From Membranipora membranacea (taxonomy: Eukaryota > Bryozoa > Gymnolaemata > Cheilostomatida > Membraniporidae): 64,000 nucleotides of DNA. The stretch is from assembly GCA_914767715.1 (NCBI GenBank), contig OU612069.1, positions 11,713,387 through 11,777,386 on the forward strand. The letters are read 5' to 3'. Below are positions 49,401 to 61,331 of this stretch, piece by piece. A program made the position numbers and the translations under genes. The notes beneath the pieces were generated by a model that ran no database searches, was not told the DNA's origin, and saw only the letters and a list, made by a program, of their open reading frames with translations. Each line of letters begins with the position of its first letter. Position 1 is the stretch's first letter.

Positions 49401-52400
49401 TTGATATAGATGAGATAAAAGCGAGGGTGAAAACCAACCTGTTGATACAAGCAAAGATGACGCTGTCTTTTAGGGAATTGTGATGGAACTTATTGAAGCT
49501 ACCCAAAGCTGTAGAAGCTCCGATACCGATAGAATACGAGAAGAAGATCTGAGTACCTGCATCTACCCAAGTCTAGAGAAAGAAATTAAAATCTGTATTT
49601 TGGCAATATGGTCAAAAGTCGAGGACATTGGTTACCAATGATTGAATACACTCATGGATAATATATTTGAAAATTATGGTATAAAAATCATTAGTTGCAT
49701 AACTAGTCACAATATCTTAGTATAACAAAAGTTTTGCTAATAAAATCAACCAAATCACTCAATTATTAAGTTTTTGTCTACATTTTATAAAGGAAGCTTT
49801 ATAAATCTTACTAAGACATTGGATCCATCTAAGAGTATGTAAATGAGATATATATTATTGGACAATCTAACAATCAGAAAAAACACATTTCCATTTTTAT
49901 GGATGATAATATTGCCATCTTTACCTGCATATAACCGAGTCTGTCTAGGGTAGGATTGAGATAGTATATGATACCTGTACCGGCTCCCTTCAGCGTACAT
50001 CCACGAATCATCAGAATCAACATAAACACATATGGAGCAGTGGCAGTCACATACATCACCTGATAGGAATACAGTCATTGTTATATCAACATCATGTGGG
50101 TCCCTAGAGAATGGCCGAGTCTTATCTAGCCAGTTGGCTCATGTAGAATAAGTGGTCAAAAAGTGATGCTTCAGCCAGCATGAGTTAGTTGTTGTCAACA
50201 CGACTACACATTTCTCATACAAAGAAAATCCTCTCAAAAACTGCTTTTCAAACAATCTCATACTAGATAATAAAATTCTTCATGGTCCTAAGGTTTTGCA
50301 ATCAACATTAACTAAAAATATTTGATCTAACATACATATATAACTGCAATAAAATGTGATTGTAGGGTCTACAAAAGAAGCAATAACTAATTAGTGAAAA
50401 GGCAACTCAGATGAACAGATGCTTCAAGGATTCAAAGAAATGCAAGACCGTCACTCTCACTGCGAAGTCACTGATCAAGAATCTGGGTTGGGTTATTTTA
50501 GTTTGAGTACTGAATGCTTCGAGCATCTGAACACTTACATGGGAAAAAACTTATTGTCAACACAGGGTATTGGACAACTTCAAAAGCGCTCCTGTTTTAG
50601 TCAGAGTAATAAATATATACACATACTGTACCTTGCCAGAACTCTTGACACCTTTTGAGATACAAGCAAAGACGACTGTCCAAGCTAAAAGTAGACAGAG
50701 AGCGAGGTCCCACTTGATTTTACCTGGGTTGTCTATTCCATCGCTGATATCCAAAACTCTACGTCTGCGAAAATAGAACAATGTAAAAGGCTTTTAATAA
50801 GCTCTGGGTAGACAGTCACATGGCTAAGCAACCGAAGAAGAAAATTTGTATGAGAGCTACCTGGAATCCCTGAGTTTTACCTTCAATATTGTAAGTTTTC
50901 TTAATTTTTCTAATCTTATTGTTTAGATATTGTAAGTAAGGCAACAAAAGAAATGAGATAACTTTATTTAATGTCAAGTTGTTTTGCTCTTTTCAAATAA
51001 TTGAACACGAGATCTTGAAGAATTTACTGTTTCGAAATATAAAATTTTGCTAACCACCAGGAGACATTGCCTATCAAAATATGGTCAACTAGTTGATAGG
51101 TTTATGAATGCATGCTCCACACATCAAAGGGCCTGCAATAAAAGATTTATAACATCAACATTAAAATGCAAAACAGAAGGTGAACCTGCTTAATGACCAA
51201 ACTAGATTACATCATGGGTGGTAATTCAGTAATAAATCCTAGATTATTTATTGTGTCAGGCTGTGAGACCTGGTTTTGATAAACCCTTACTGGATGTGGC
51301 TTTAATTTGAGTGATTTAAATAGCCTCAACCCTCTCATGATCAAAGTAAAAAATGAAATCTGGGTCATGAATATTAATTTTTGCAAAGACAGGCATTAAT
51401 TTTTGCTGATGCCTATAAACTACCCATCTGTTCTGAAAAGTAATTAAAAGAGAAATATCACATTTGATTTACGCATGTGAATATGAAGAGCGAGGTTTGT
51501 CTCATCACCCCTTTCTTCTGGCTCATAAATATTGCAACAAAACTGCTGTGCATTCTTTTGACACAAGGGAACTTTTGACGTTGTGAACAGCTAATTCTAG
51601 TCCCAATGCTACCATAAATTACTGCAATCATAAGCTACTCGATTTCCACACGGCAGTGAAAACAAGGCCAATATTTATGTCTATTATGCAACAAGCGTTG
51701 ACATCAAAGTTCCAATAATTTGTGGAAAATTCCAAATCTGAGCAATTCAATATCAATATAATCCCATAACAATCAATTAGCACCAATGCGCCATTTTAAT
51801 AATTAACAATTTCTCAGTGATGTGGAATTTTCCACGAGCATTTCCAGGGGGGACGACTCAAAAGAAATCTAGTGATACCCTTATATTAAGTCCCCAAATA
51901 GCTTGTTTTACTTTGGTTATTGACAAATAATAACAACTCAATTAAATTCATCCATAATAAACATTGTTTGGTTTGGCATGCTAAGAATTTTCTTATATGC
52001 ACATGTCTTTTGTTTTTTTGTAGATCATTTGAGGCTTTGTTCAAAATACAAAATCAGTGCTCTTAACATGATTCAATGTTTGAGAAACATTATAATAATT
52101 TGGCTATCAAAATAATTAATTGTTGCAGCTTTAAGTAAAACAAACGATCACATATTATTGCGATTCATGCCCAAGGTTAATTTCGAGTCAACATGTCTAG
52201 CTTCAAATACAAACTTTCATACGGCATCATAAAACCAGCCAAACCATGAGGTGACCAACATTCTCTTCCTTAAAATTAACTCCCCAATTTACCTCATGGT
52301 GTAAGGGCACATATGTTATGTTTGTCTGATATCAGGTAATTCTCAGTCTAAACTATGCTGGAATCTTAAAAGCCATCCAACAGAGAAATCCATGTATTTC

Positions 52401-55400
52401 ATAATGATATAGTGACAGCGTTACATGTACAAATCATTGCCTATAGGCCTTTTTCTAATTGTGACTTGAAAAGTCCAGCCAGCCAGCTAGAAATTGGAAC
52501 CATCAAAATACCTTCACCCATATTATTTAGACCGTCATGAATCCCCCAGCCATGTTCATAAGTTTGCTTCCAAGTCAATAACGAGGTGTTTCACCGCAAA
52601 AGATTCTAGCAATGGATGGAATGGTGACATCTCTCATTACCCAAACTTGTGAATATGACTTGAGACCCAGCAAGGCTGGAATAGATGGGGTAATTGGGTG
52701 TGTTTGTTGTTAGCATACATACGCACCAAGTATAATCCAAAAATCTACAAAAAACCTGCAATGCCTCCACAACTGCAATGTTGAAATGGTTTTCCAGCTT
52801 TAGAACTGATACCCCTTACAAGATCGACAGCAGATCGAAATGCCATAACTTTAAAAGTAATACCAAATCAACATTATGAGTTGTGCTGGCCTGAAAAGAA
52901 AAGAAAGATCGACAGGTTTTCAAATCTCCCATAATGTAATTTTCTGGAATTCCCGGTAACTTACACTTGAATCAATTCATTTTAATATAACTTAACTTAA
53001 TAAAGTTTCATCTTTTCTCAGTCTGCGTGTCCAAAAGTGCTTGGAAAAGAATTTCCGTTTCCCCTTCCCACCCGGCTATGAAAACATGGGAACTTCAATA
53101 GAAAATTGCATTGAGGTTAACTCGTCAACCCACCCATAATCCAATGAGTGATTAGCGAAGTTCTAAGGTTAATATGAGTGAAGCTAAGCCCGTACCTGAA
53201 CTTAACCTTCGGTTTGTTGGTTTAAACTCACTGCCAAAATTCGGTCGTTGAATCGACATAGTAATCAGGCTGCTGTGAGGTGCCGTTGCCGCTACCGAGT
53301 GATGCCATGGACATATTACTGAGGAGAGATGAGCTTATATTGGCCCCAATAGATGTGAAGTTGGATAGAGAGCTGTTAGTTGCATCATTTCCCCACACTG
53401 ACCTAGAAACAGAAAACAAAATGTGTGTTATATGTTTATCAGCATAAACATATTTCCACAATGATTTCATACCTAGGAGAAGTATAGGAATATCCATTAG
53501 CATGCTTTTATGAAGCTTACCCCAAATGATAGATACCAAAAACAACTGGCCAGCCATCCCCAGAACAATTGTAGATATCAGTTTTATGGTCTTTAATGGT
53601 GCACTGAATAGCATATTCAAAAACAAAAATTAAAAGCAGCAGGTTTAGAAGATTTTGTTGTTTAATCTATTAAAATGTGCAAATTCTTGAATATAAATGT
53701 TTTCACCGTTTCAGAGTATTATAGTACAACGGCTGCAACATGATCCATAATATACTTAATGACTCATTGCATGTTGTGATTCAGTATTAGTTGTCGAAAA
53801 TCCCACTAGGAACAACTCAACCTGGTGCGCTAGCTTTGCGAATAAACACTAACAACAAAAACTCTAATTCCAACTTCCTTCCCCCTCTAGCAGAGAAATT
53901 AACCGTTCGCAGTGAATTTGGGTTCAATAAAAAGTATGATTTGACTATCCATAATATTTTGGAGTTGTCAGCCATCTCATCGTAACAGACCTGCAGCGAA
54001 ATGTATTCCACTCATTTCCACAGTGACTCCACGGTACTTTGGCAGTAAACGAAGAAAACAAGTAGAAGAAAGCCCATGACATTATCACATTGTAGTAGAC
54101 ATTCAGGAAAAACACAATCAAGGTGGTCGCAAATCCGATTCCTGTAAAATATGATAACATAGATCCTAAGGCTACATTCTACACACAATATTTAGAGGTG
54201 ATATTGCACACTGATCATGTGATCTACTTTTGCATGTATATCCCTGATCGATTGAGAGTGAATTATTTCATGAAGCATGAGAAACATCAGAAGGAATTTG
54301 ATGTGCCCACCCGAGTTTAATTTTATTTTTAAGGAGTGGGCGCATGTTAGGTCCTCATACTAAATTGACTCTAACGATCAGAGAAACCTATGCACCTAGT
54401 GTAGTTTTGATGTCAGTGGGTTGCGTTAGAGTAAAGAAGGAAATCAACAATGTGCATGTCTCGTTTTTGCCGAATGATTGATACTGTTAACTTGTGATCA
54501 GGAAAGAACCGTAACAATTTTCCAGCCCAAGACATGAAACAATGCCGGTAATATGCAGTGTTTACAGTTCAAGTCTTTAAAATTGCAAATGACAATCCAC
54601 TGGCTAGAAAAACCATTTCAATCACATTTGCACATCCAACGCCCAGTCTTCATACTTCAGATATAAAAATTTACAAGGCTTGTCGCTGAGGAATGCCTTG
54701 CCTAGGTTGACGGTCAGCAATCTGACATATAATTAGCTCTACTCTGACCAGTCAAGTGACTGAAATATCTCAGACCCTGGATTTATGTAAATGACACAAG
54801 AGGTTTGTTTCAAATGCAACCTCTATGTGGGTACTAGGCGAGGGAGAGGTTGACTGATGACCACAGCTCACCACAGAAGCGCTCAAAAGAACCATACCAT
54901 AGGCTGTTTGTTTGACCCTTATGACTTTGGTGTAATGGTTAATTGCTTGTATTCTCTGGCTACAAACCATTGCTGAAGCTTCGCTAAATAATTCATTTCT
55001 GCTGGTACCATGTTTCCTAATTAGATTTTTTTAAATTCAACCAGGGATAAGCAGCATGTTTGACTTTGATGCACCAGACATCTGATTGCTAACACCAACC
55101 CTTGAGAGCAAACAGAAAACAAAGTTACCACTAGAGTACTATTACCAACGAGAGACAGATATTAATATGAGTTAATCTCAATTGGACCTACCGGTGAAAA
55201 TGGGACTGATGTTCCAGACTTTGATTCCACCTGAGGACATGAACTGGCCAATGGAGACTTCAAGAAAGAACATTGGGATTCCAGCAAGTATCACCATAAT
55301 AAAATACGGCACCAAGAATGCACCTGAAATAGAAGATTAGCAAATATTCAAATATAGATTTCATGGTTCATACTTCTTTATTTGTATACAATATTCACTG

Positions 55401-56923
55401 AATCCCAAAACAGATGCCTGGTTTGATTTACATAACATGTTTATAAATCGATCTCTGGACTGATGAACATAAACCTCTGGGAGTTATGGGGGCGTCAGAT
55501 GATGGCATCGAAACAAATTAACCTTCCTTTTTTTTTCAGAGAATGGATAAATCCTGGTCTGGTACCGATTTGCTCTCTGCTACCGGAGATACCGAGCTAT
55601 ACTCTAATTGGCCTAACAACATTCCTACAATTCAACTTGTACTTGGATATTCGGAAAATCTAGTTTCACTCATGTATATGCCCCTACCAAACTGGACTCA
55701 TTTGGAATCCAAGATAACTGCATTGTGGGATGCTCATTAATCACACCTGAATAACTGGTCACTGGTAAAAAACAAGCCCGTATTTGACGTAGACGTAGTC
55801 ACACCATCAAAACACCCTTTGAACATGTTTGGTTAACTCATTTGATGAAAAAACTAGAGAGCACTGGTCTTGTACTACAAATTCAGGATGAACAATTCCC
55901 GCAAAGAATAAGCTGAGATGGGTGTTCTTTTGGAATCAAACGGCCCAATGTAATAGGGCTGGTTATAAGAGGGCTTTGACCATGAGCTTACCATTTTATA
56001 CGTGTACTCCTGAGATTAGATTAACAACCTTAGAACCTGTTAAAAGATAGCCGCTGTGGCATTGTTTGGGGTATAAGTAACATCATGGGAAACAGGTGAC
56101 TATAATTTGACACATGAGTCTTACCTCCTCCGTTCTTGTAGCAGAGATACGGGAATCTCCAAAAGTTACCCAAACCAACAGAATAACCAACACAGGCCAT
56201 CAGGAAGTCTATCTTATTGTTGAATGTCTCTCTTTTATTGCCTGCAATAAAATAATATTGACAATTTGAACGATAAGTTGAGGCACAAGTGCCATGAAGT
56301 TTAGCGTGGAAGTTTTTTTGATACTTCACTATGAACTTTTGAGGGTGCTTTGAGAATGTCAGATTGTAACTTAAACGGCTCACCATTATGGGCTCTCAGA
56401 AAATCTAAAAAACCGTGAAACTGAATGCCAATCACTCATAGCCATAGACAAACTGATTGATCACAACTGCATTCTTCACCAGGGTTGTGTGGTTGGCAAA
56501 AATCGTGTAGAGGGTGATGATCGGATCACAGAGTAAGGATATATATCCTTACTCTGTTATCGGATTATGCAAATTGATGTTCTAAGAAGAACCAACATGA
56601 TAAATTGCAGTGCGTTATAATATTGGAATTTACTCTGGAAAAAAGACAAGCATGATAAGAAGCAAAAAAGGCTGGTGTCTAACTGATTCAAATTATCTTG
56701 TGTATTTTTTCCAAATACTTTTGATCCTCTTTACAAGTGGCCTACCTGAGCCTTCATCTGATTGGTCCCCTGAACTTGAATGAGAAGGTGATGGTGCTGA
56801 CATAGGCTCCGCCTCTGCAGATTTAGCCACGCCCATGTCCTCATTATCAGCAGGAGTCAGTTGCTCCTTCTCGTCTTGATTGGAAGCTCCATTCAGTTTC
56901 TCAGTGTCTGTTTCCGAACTCAT
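43460..56923 (-). CDS. Sodium/chloride-dependent SLC6 transporter, GABA/taurine/creatine-type, complete
   Basis: Sixteen exons join in frame (717 residues): 56923-56746, 56241-56125, 55323-55192, 54141-53991, 53402-53232, 50764-50632, 50059-49925, 49572-49439, 49143-49049, 48087-47975, 47600-47463, 46271-46172, 45096-44955, 44640-44484, 44143-43990 and 43563-43460. Family members are 12-TM plasma-membrane symporters that import amines or amino acids with Na+ and Cl-. Residues 1-59 are an acidic cytoplasmic tail. TM1 has [18 protein letters not shown] (82-99) and TM2 has SIGQF (122-126). TM3 precedes an extracellular loop 2 with the Cys pair ([10 protein letters not shown]) and five N-glycosylation sequons. 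TM6 (TQIFFSY), TM7 ([11 protein letters not shown]) and TM8 (GLDSEF) keep the ion-site neighbourhood, although the usual DSQF is [25 protein letters not shown] and the DFYSG TM10 start point to the GABA/taurine/creatine branch; the substrate cannot be fixed. An AG at 56,935 implies an upstream leader exon. Length is above the usual ~600 because of the long N-tail and loop 2. Confidence 0.93.
44262..44378. repeat. Short hairpin repeat in SLC6 intron 14
   Basis: Arms of about 45 bases (caggatagctggtagtagca followed by tttca, and its complement before CCCGACGCAGTTTAAGCGC) flank a ~20-base loop. Copy 1 retains only the right arm at 10,206-10,265, and a relative lies at 22,390-22,512. Confidence 0.7.
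45561..45651 (+). pseudogene. tRNA-like pol III pseudogene in SLC6 intron 12, copy 2
   Basis: This is the duplicate of 11,466-11,556. The A box is GGCTAAATGGTTAGCACGC and the B box GGTTCAAGTCC. The T stem pairs perfectly (CCGGG with CCCGG) and a T7 run follows at 45,645-45,651. The acceptor stem is not closed by the T-rich 3' end. Confidence 0.55.
49134..49320. repeat. Minisatellite spanning the exon 9 splice acceptor, copy 2
   Basis: This is the counterpart of 15,081-15,270: units of 28-30 bases with ACTAGTACCACTGAAACA that begin inside exon 9 and extend into intron 8. Most units keep a cag acceptor on the minus strand. Confidence 0.8.
50765..53231. other. SLC6 intron 5 (copy 2), no gene seen
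   Basis: This is the counterpart of 16,725-19,204, with few substitutions and several short indels (for example near 52,045 and 52,420). No gene or named repeat was recognised. Confidence 0.6.
55460..56050 (+). pseudogene. Decayed coding-like segment in SLC6 intron 2, copy 2
   Basis: This is the counterpart of 21,430-22,060. Here 55,543-55,740 is open in one frame and ends TGGGATGCTCATTAA. In copy 1 the same stretch is shifted by indels, which indicates separate decay. The family was not recognised. Confidence 0.3.
56527..56558. repeat. 32-bp palindromic insertion with 7-bp direct repeats
   Basis: A perfect 28-base palindrome at 56,529-56,556 (half-site CAGAGTAAGGATAT) is bounded by ATCGGAT at 56,520-56,526 and 56,559-56,565. 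The copy 1 sequence near 22,655-22,665 lacks it. It lies in SLC6 intron 1. Confidence 0.7.
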
Positions 56924-56934
56924 TGTCTTTCAAC

Positions 56935-59900
56935 CTACAGAACATATCAACAGGCAACATGGAAACGGGGGCTTTGTGGAAGGGTGATGGGTAGGTGGCA
57001 TCAATGGTTTGGTTTCCCCTGGCTATCTGGGCGAACCAGGGTGGCCTCGGTTTTCTTCAATCGGGTGGTCGCTTCTCTATCTAGTCTTGGCTCTCATGCA
57101 GAGACTAACAGACCACACTGCTGCGTGTTTATAATTTTGGAAATAATTTTATCAGTTGTCATTTAGTTATTGCAGAATCCTAATAAAGAAAAAATAAAAA
57201 AAACCTAGATGGCTTTTGAAACTCTCATGGTGCAGGCGAGAGTTCATGTACATGAGCAACGCCAAGTTCCTCAAACCTCAAACGATGAGATCATGTAGCT
57301 TGAGTAACACTTCTATACTACAGTGTATGGAGGTTTTGTCTGAACTACTCATCACCTTCACGGATCCCTGTTCCAGGCTGATCAACGTTAATGCATAACA
57401 ATTTATTGTCATCAGGATATCCTCTTTCAAAATGGTGAAGTTCAAAATTTTATAGACGAAGGGAGTACCAGTTTCAGTTCATTCTGGAGTTGTACGTTGT
57501 GCTCATTGGTGTTTGAGGAGTTTTGATCAAACGCCAGTGGGGGGATGACCAAAAGTTTAGGATGTATCATGCCAGGACGATGTTTTTAAGGCTACTTCAT
57601 GGCTAGCCTGTATATACTTTATAATTGATATGCAAATTTATATGCACTCCCATGACTGTTGTGATTGTAAGTGCATTACATAATAATCTACAAATCTTGG
57701 TTAAAAAAATACAGTTGAGGAATTTTCATAATTACCTAATACCGCAACTGTTGACCTGGCTAAGAACAAAAACTGTGTTACGGAAAAGTTTGCTAAATAA
57801 ATATCAGACTAATTTTAACAAGCCGTTCGAAGGTAGAAAGTTCGAAGGTAGAAAATAGCGCACATCTGGCGTTGATGTTCTTAATTTTAAGGTTGTTAGC
57901 ATTACCATATGATTGCTATCCTCACTTCAACTATGTTCATAAGGCAGGCTATGAAACAATTGTCCACCCAAATTATGCTGGCATATTATATATTATATTA
58001 CATATCATAATATATATTGGGGTCTACGACAAACCCATTTAATGTCCTCAAGAGGAATTAATACGGCAGCATGGAATATTGACCAATAGCAGTTTAACCA
58101 GCAAATCAATGCTGCCTTCAGACGTGTAATTTAAACTAGCAAATATTATGCTTATTGCTGTCTGGGGCTGTGGGAAATTTCCACTGGAAAAAGGCACACA
58201 ACTGACAGCGTGATGGTATTACATAAGTATGTCTACACCTATACGATCGATCGCTGCCGCTGGTATTATGCTGTCATGTTGCTGCCTCAAGAGTAATATC
58301 TGAAGGTGGCACGGAATTTTACCAGATTAAAATCTCCATTCGCGTAATACAATTTTGGCAGCACAAATACTGCATTAGAAATTTATAGTACCACAAGCTC
58401 ATTAAACCGATTACAATAATGTTCCTGGCTGTTATTTTTAATTTCAAGGCTCAACTGAAAAAGGGGTGGGTGAACAGTTCACCCCTACAAACTTTTTATG
58501 GTATTTATTATTTGCGCACATTGCACATTGCGTACGTAAAAGTAACCCAAGACTTCATGGGTTTCTCAAGCCAAGTATCTAGATTTTGTTACTATGTAGC
58601 AAGAGCACGTTGCATTGTTATGCATGGACCAAGGTTTGCTCATCCTTGTCTGGCAACATCGAAACTTGACGGGAAGAATTAGATGACCGAACACTTCATA
58701 GCTAAGCCAATAGGGCAAAGTAAATAAGATTTGTGGGAGAAAAAAGTGTTCCCCAGTTGCTAGACGACTGACACATTTGCACTAGAAGTTAGCGAGGCAT
58801 TGACATATCAAGCAAGAACATCAATTATACAGTTTTGGTTTCAGCCGTAATCATTCCTGGACTAACCAGTTCAAAGCTATAACAGGCAGGCAAGTTCCAG
58901 GGTTCTAGAAAAGCAGACAAAATTAGCGAAACTTGAGTACTGAGCGTTCGCAAGAAATCAGTACATCTGTGAACAAGAAACACGAGAGACTATAGACAGA
59001 GGAATCATTCACAATGGCTTAACCCATAATGGTTTTACCAGTAGAACCCACCACCCCCCACCCCTGTCACCCCTCTTCACCCTGCGCTCGTCTCAAAGTG
59101 ACAGAAAGAAGTTGTTGGTTGGATGCTGAGCAATGTGTCCTTGTATCTTGTGAAGATTTTAAACGCCTAAAATAACTGAGCTCTTATTTGCTTCGGCATG
59201 GTGTACATAACTTGAAATCCCCCCCTACAAAGCCCGTATCCACCCCTGGCACCAGATTATGGAAGAATACTAGGCAGAAAACAGTGCTAAGAACTCAAGA
59301 GAAAGGTCAGGCTAGCATTACAATATCCCTCATAGAATTTAATACCGGGGCTTGTTACGCACATTATAATTATCGATATTGGATAAAATCATTGAATGAA
59401 TATACAAGCGCTGCCACTCAGAACAAAGACAGATTGACAATAATAATATTGGCCAGTGGAAAAAACCCAGAATTTCTTAATGACATTACATTATTCATGA
59501 TGCCTGCTCGTCGTTTGCTGCCTTGTTGCCTTATTTGTGTATAATTTAAAGTTTGCACCATAACAAACATAAGGCGCATTGTGCTCCAGACCGTAAGGCC
59601 ATTAAACTATGTTAGTCACCTGGGTGACAGACACCTACTGCCTAACTTTCCTCTCGTATAAATCAAGCATACCAACACAACGTTCAGACATCGTGGGGAT
59701 AATCCCTTATAATGTCCTACAATTTGAGTGGAGTTCGAAAATTATTCATCGTGGATGATCAACACTACAAATTTACAAGCTATCTTAGTTTGAGCAGGGA
59801 GAATGGAATTCGAGAAGTGAAGTTTTGTTAATTTGACTCGCTTCTGCCTCCGAAAGTACCAGAAATGCCAATTTAAAGGTCAAGAATGATCGAAGATCAT

Positions 59901-59972
59901 TAATAGATATGATAAACAATAATAAACAGAATCGTACGGACTGAGTATATTTATACTAAATAAAAAGCTTAC
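56935..59972. other. Leader intron / upstream region of SLC6, no gene recognised
   Basis: No recognisable coding domain lies on either strand. A plus-strand ORF at 57,216-57,398 has protein-like composition but no known motif. A short direct repeat (TTCGAAGGTAGAAAG twice) lies at about 57,825-57,855, an AT-rich tract at about 57,980-58,020 and a C-rich tract at about 59,040-59,070. Confidence 0.4.
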
Positions 59973-60050
59973 CTTGTTCAAGCCAGCGTTTGAAAGAAAG
60001 CCAACTGCAAATTCAAGCTACAAACAAGATTTGTTTATGCAGTATAAAAT
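59973..60050 (-). promoter_or_regulatory. Possible untranslated first exon / promoter-proximal region of SLC6
   Basis: A strong minus-strand donor (AACAAG|gtaagc) at 59,973 could splice to the acceptor (ttctgtag) just upstream of the SLC6 ATG at 56,923. The 5' limit is unknown; 60,050 is only a guess, near a TTTTATA-like element on the minus strand. Confidence 0.3.
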
Positions 60051-61331
60051 TAATTCGCACCAGTCGATTATAATAGTAGCAGTGTTTCCCCAAGCCGTGC
60101 TTCACTCACAATGAATGGCACACAACAAATGGTAATGAATACAGCAATTACGACGCTATTGATTTTTAATTTAAGCTCCGCCCCATCAAGCTTATAACAA
60201 TTTACATGATAACAAAACTCCTATTATTCTTGCTCAATCAAGTAAAAGAAGGGAAACAAACAATTGTGATTTTAGCTTTCTGGCTTTCGGCTTTGCCTGC
60301 CAATAAAGTCACCAATAAATGCGGCGATTTTTAGCAGAAGGAGTTAAATTTCATTCAGCAAACATGCACTTATACAAGTGTTGTCTTTCTGTTTTCTGAA
60401 TGATAAGCTAATGTTTTCACACAAGATTAGATATTGTTGATTATTGTATTTCTTGTAATCAGCACTTGCTTTCACCAGACTGTCTCAACATTGAAATGAA
60501 ATTCAATCGCTTTCAGTTAAAAATTCACTCAGTTGATAATTGAAAAACAAAAACTACTTGAAATTCTGTGACCTCAGACTCAGAGTGTGTGTGCCGAAAA
60601 CGGAATGTGGCTAGACATGACAGAAAATTACCAGTCACCTATCACATCCCATTTTGAGTGCTATACGGTTTGTTCTCTTTGCAGAGTGATAGAAAAAAGT
60701 CAACCTTTCTATCACAAAGCATGGCTGTGTTGATAACGTCAACGCAGAAAAAATATACTCTGACAAAAAGTTGACACAAATAAATAAAATGATCCGAATA
60801 CATCATACTGGCAACGTATACATAACTCAATTTTGACAAAATTTAAGACTCGTCGTCATGTGGCCTCATTTAGTCAGTCAAATACAATATTCACGTTTTT
60901 GCAAAGTACCATGAGTCAAAATATTCGAGGCAAATAGACCATAGTTACATATCGTAAATAAATAGAGTGGAAAACAGATATGACAGAACAAAGTGAAGAA
61001 CTAGAGAGCGACAAAACAAGAATGAAATGGGATTGGTTGAGAATCAGCCTTGTTAATGTGATGTGCCCACTGTTTAGTTTTGGCCGCCTGACAAGGCTAG
61101 ATGACACTATATATATACCGCTCTATATGATCATCTGGAGGCAGATGTGGGCTAGAGTCGATATACAAGCTGACATATGGCCATATCGTTTTGAAGAAGT
61201 CCATTATAGTCACAACGGTTTTCGTACACACACAAGCGGATGTCAAAGTGCGTGCGTGAGGCAGGCGAACTGGACATCTGCATAAGACGTTACCATAACT
61301 AACTGAAGCAGTTTGTCCCTATTAGCTGTTG
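60051..61331. other. Intergenic, no gene recognised
   Basis: Overlapping ORFs on both strands at 60,916-61,285 have no domain features and look fortuitous. The right end should hold the 3' untranslated region of the MMAA-type gene. Confidence 0.4.

Larger units (their letters stand above)
32224..56585. repeat. Segmental duplication, copy 2
   Basis: This is the partner of 24-22,680. It carries the complete SLC6 gene apart from exon 1, which lies just beyond its right edge in unique sequence. Near the edge, matches such as CCAGGGTTGTGTGGTTGGCA (22,618 and 56,478) and ATTATGCAAATTG (22,665 and 56,565) mark the last shared sequence. Confidence 0.95.

Noticed and set aside
59188-59544. 118-codon plus-strand ORF
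   Set aside because: There is no motif, its composition is not gene-like, and it starts in low-complexity C-rich sequence.
60980-61285. 101-codon plus-strand ORF overlapping a minus-strand ORF
   Set aside because: Both strands are open by chance in AT-rich sequence, with no domain and no splice context.
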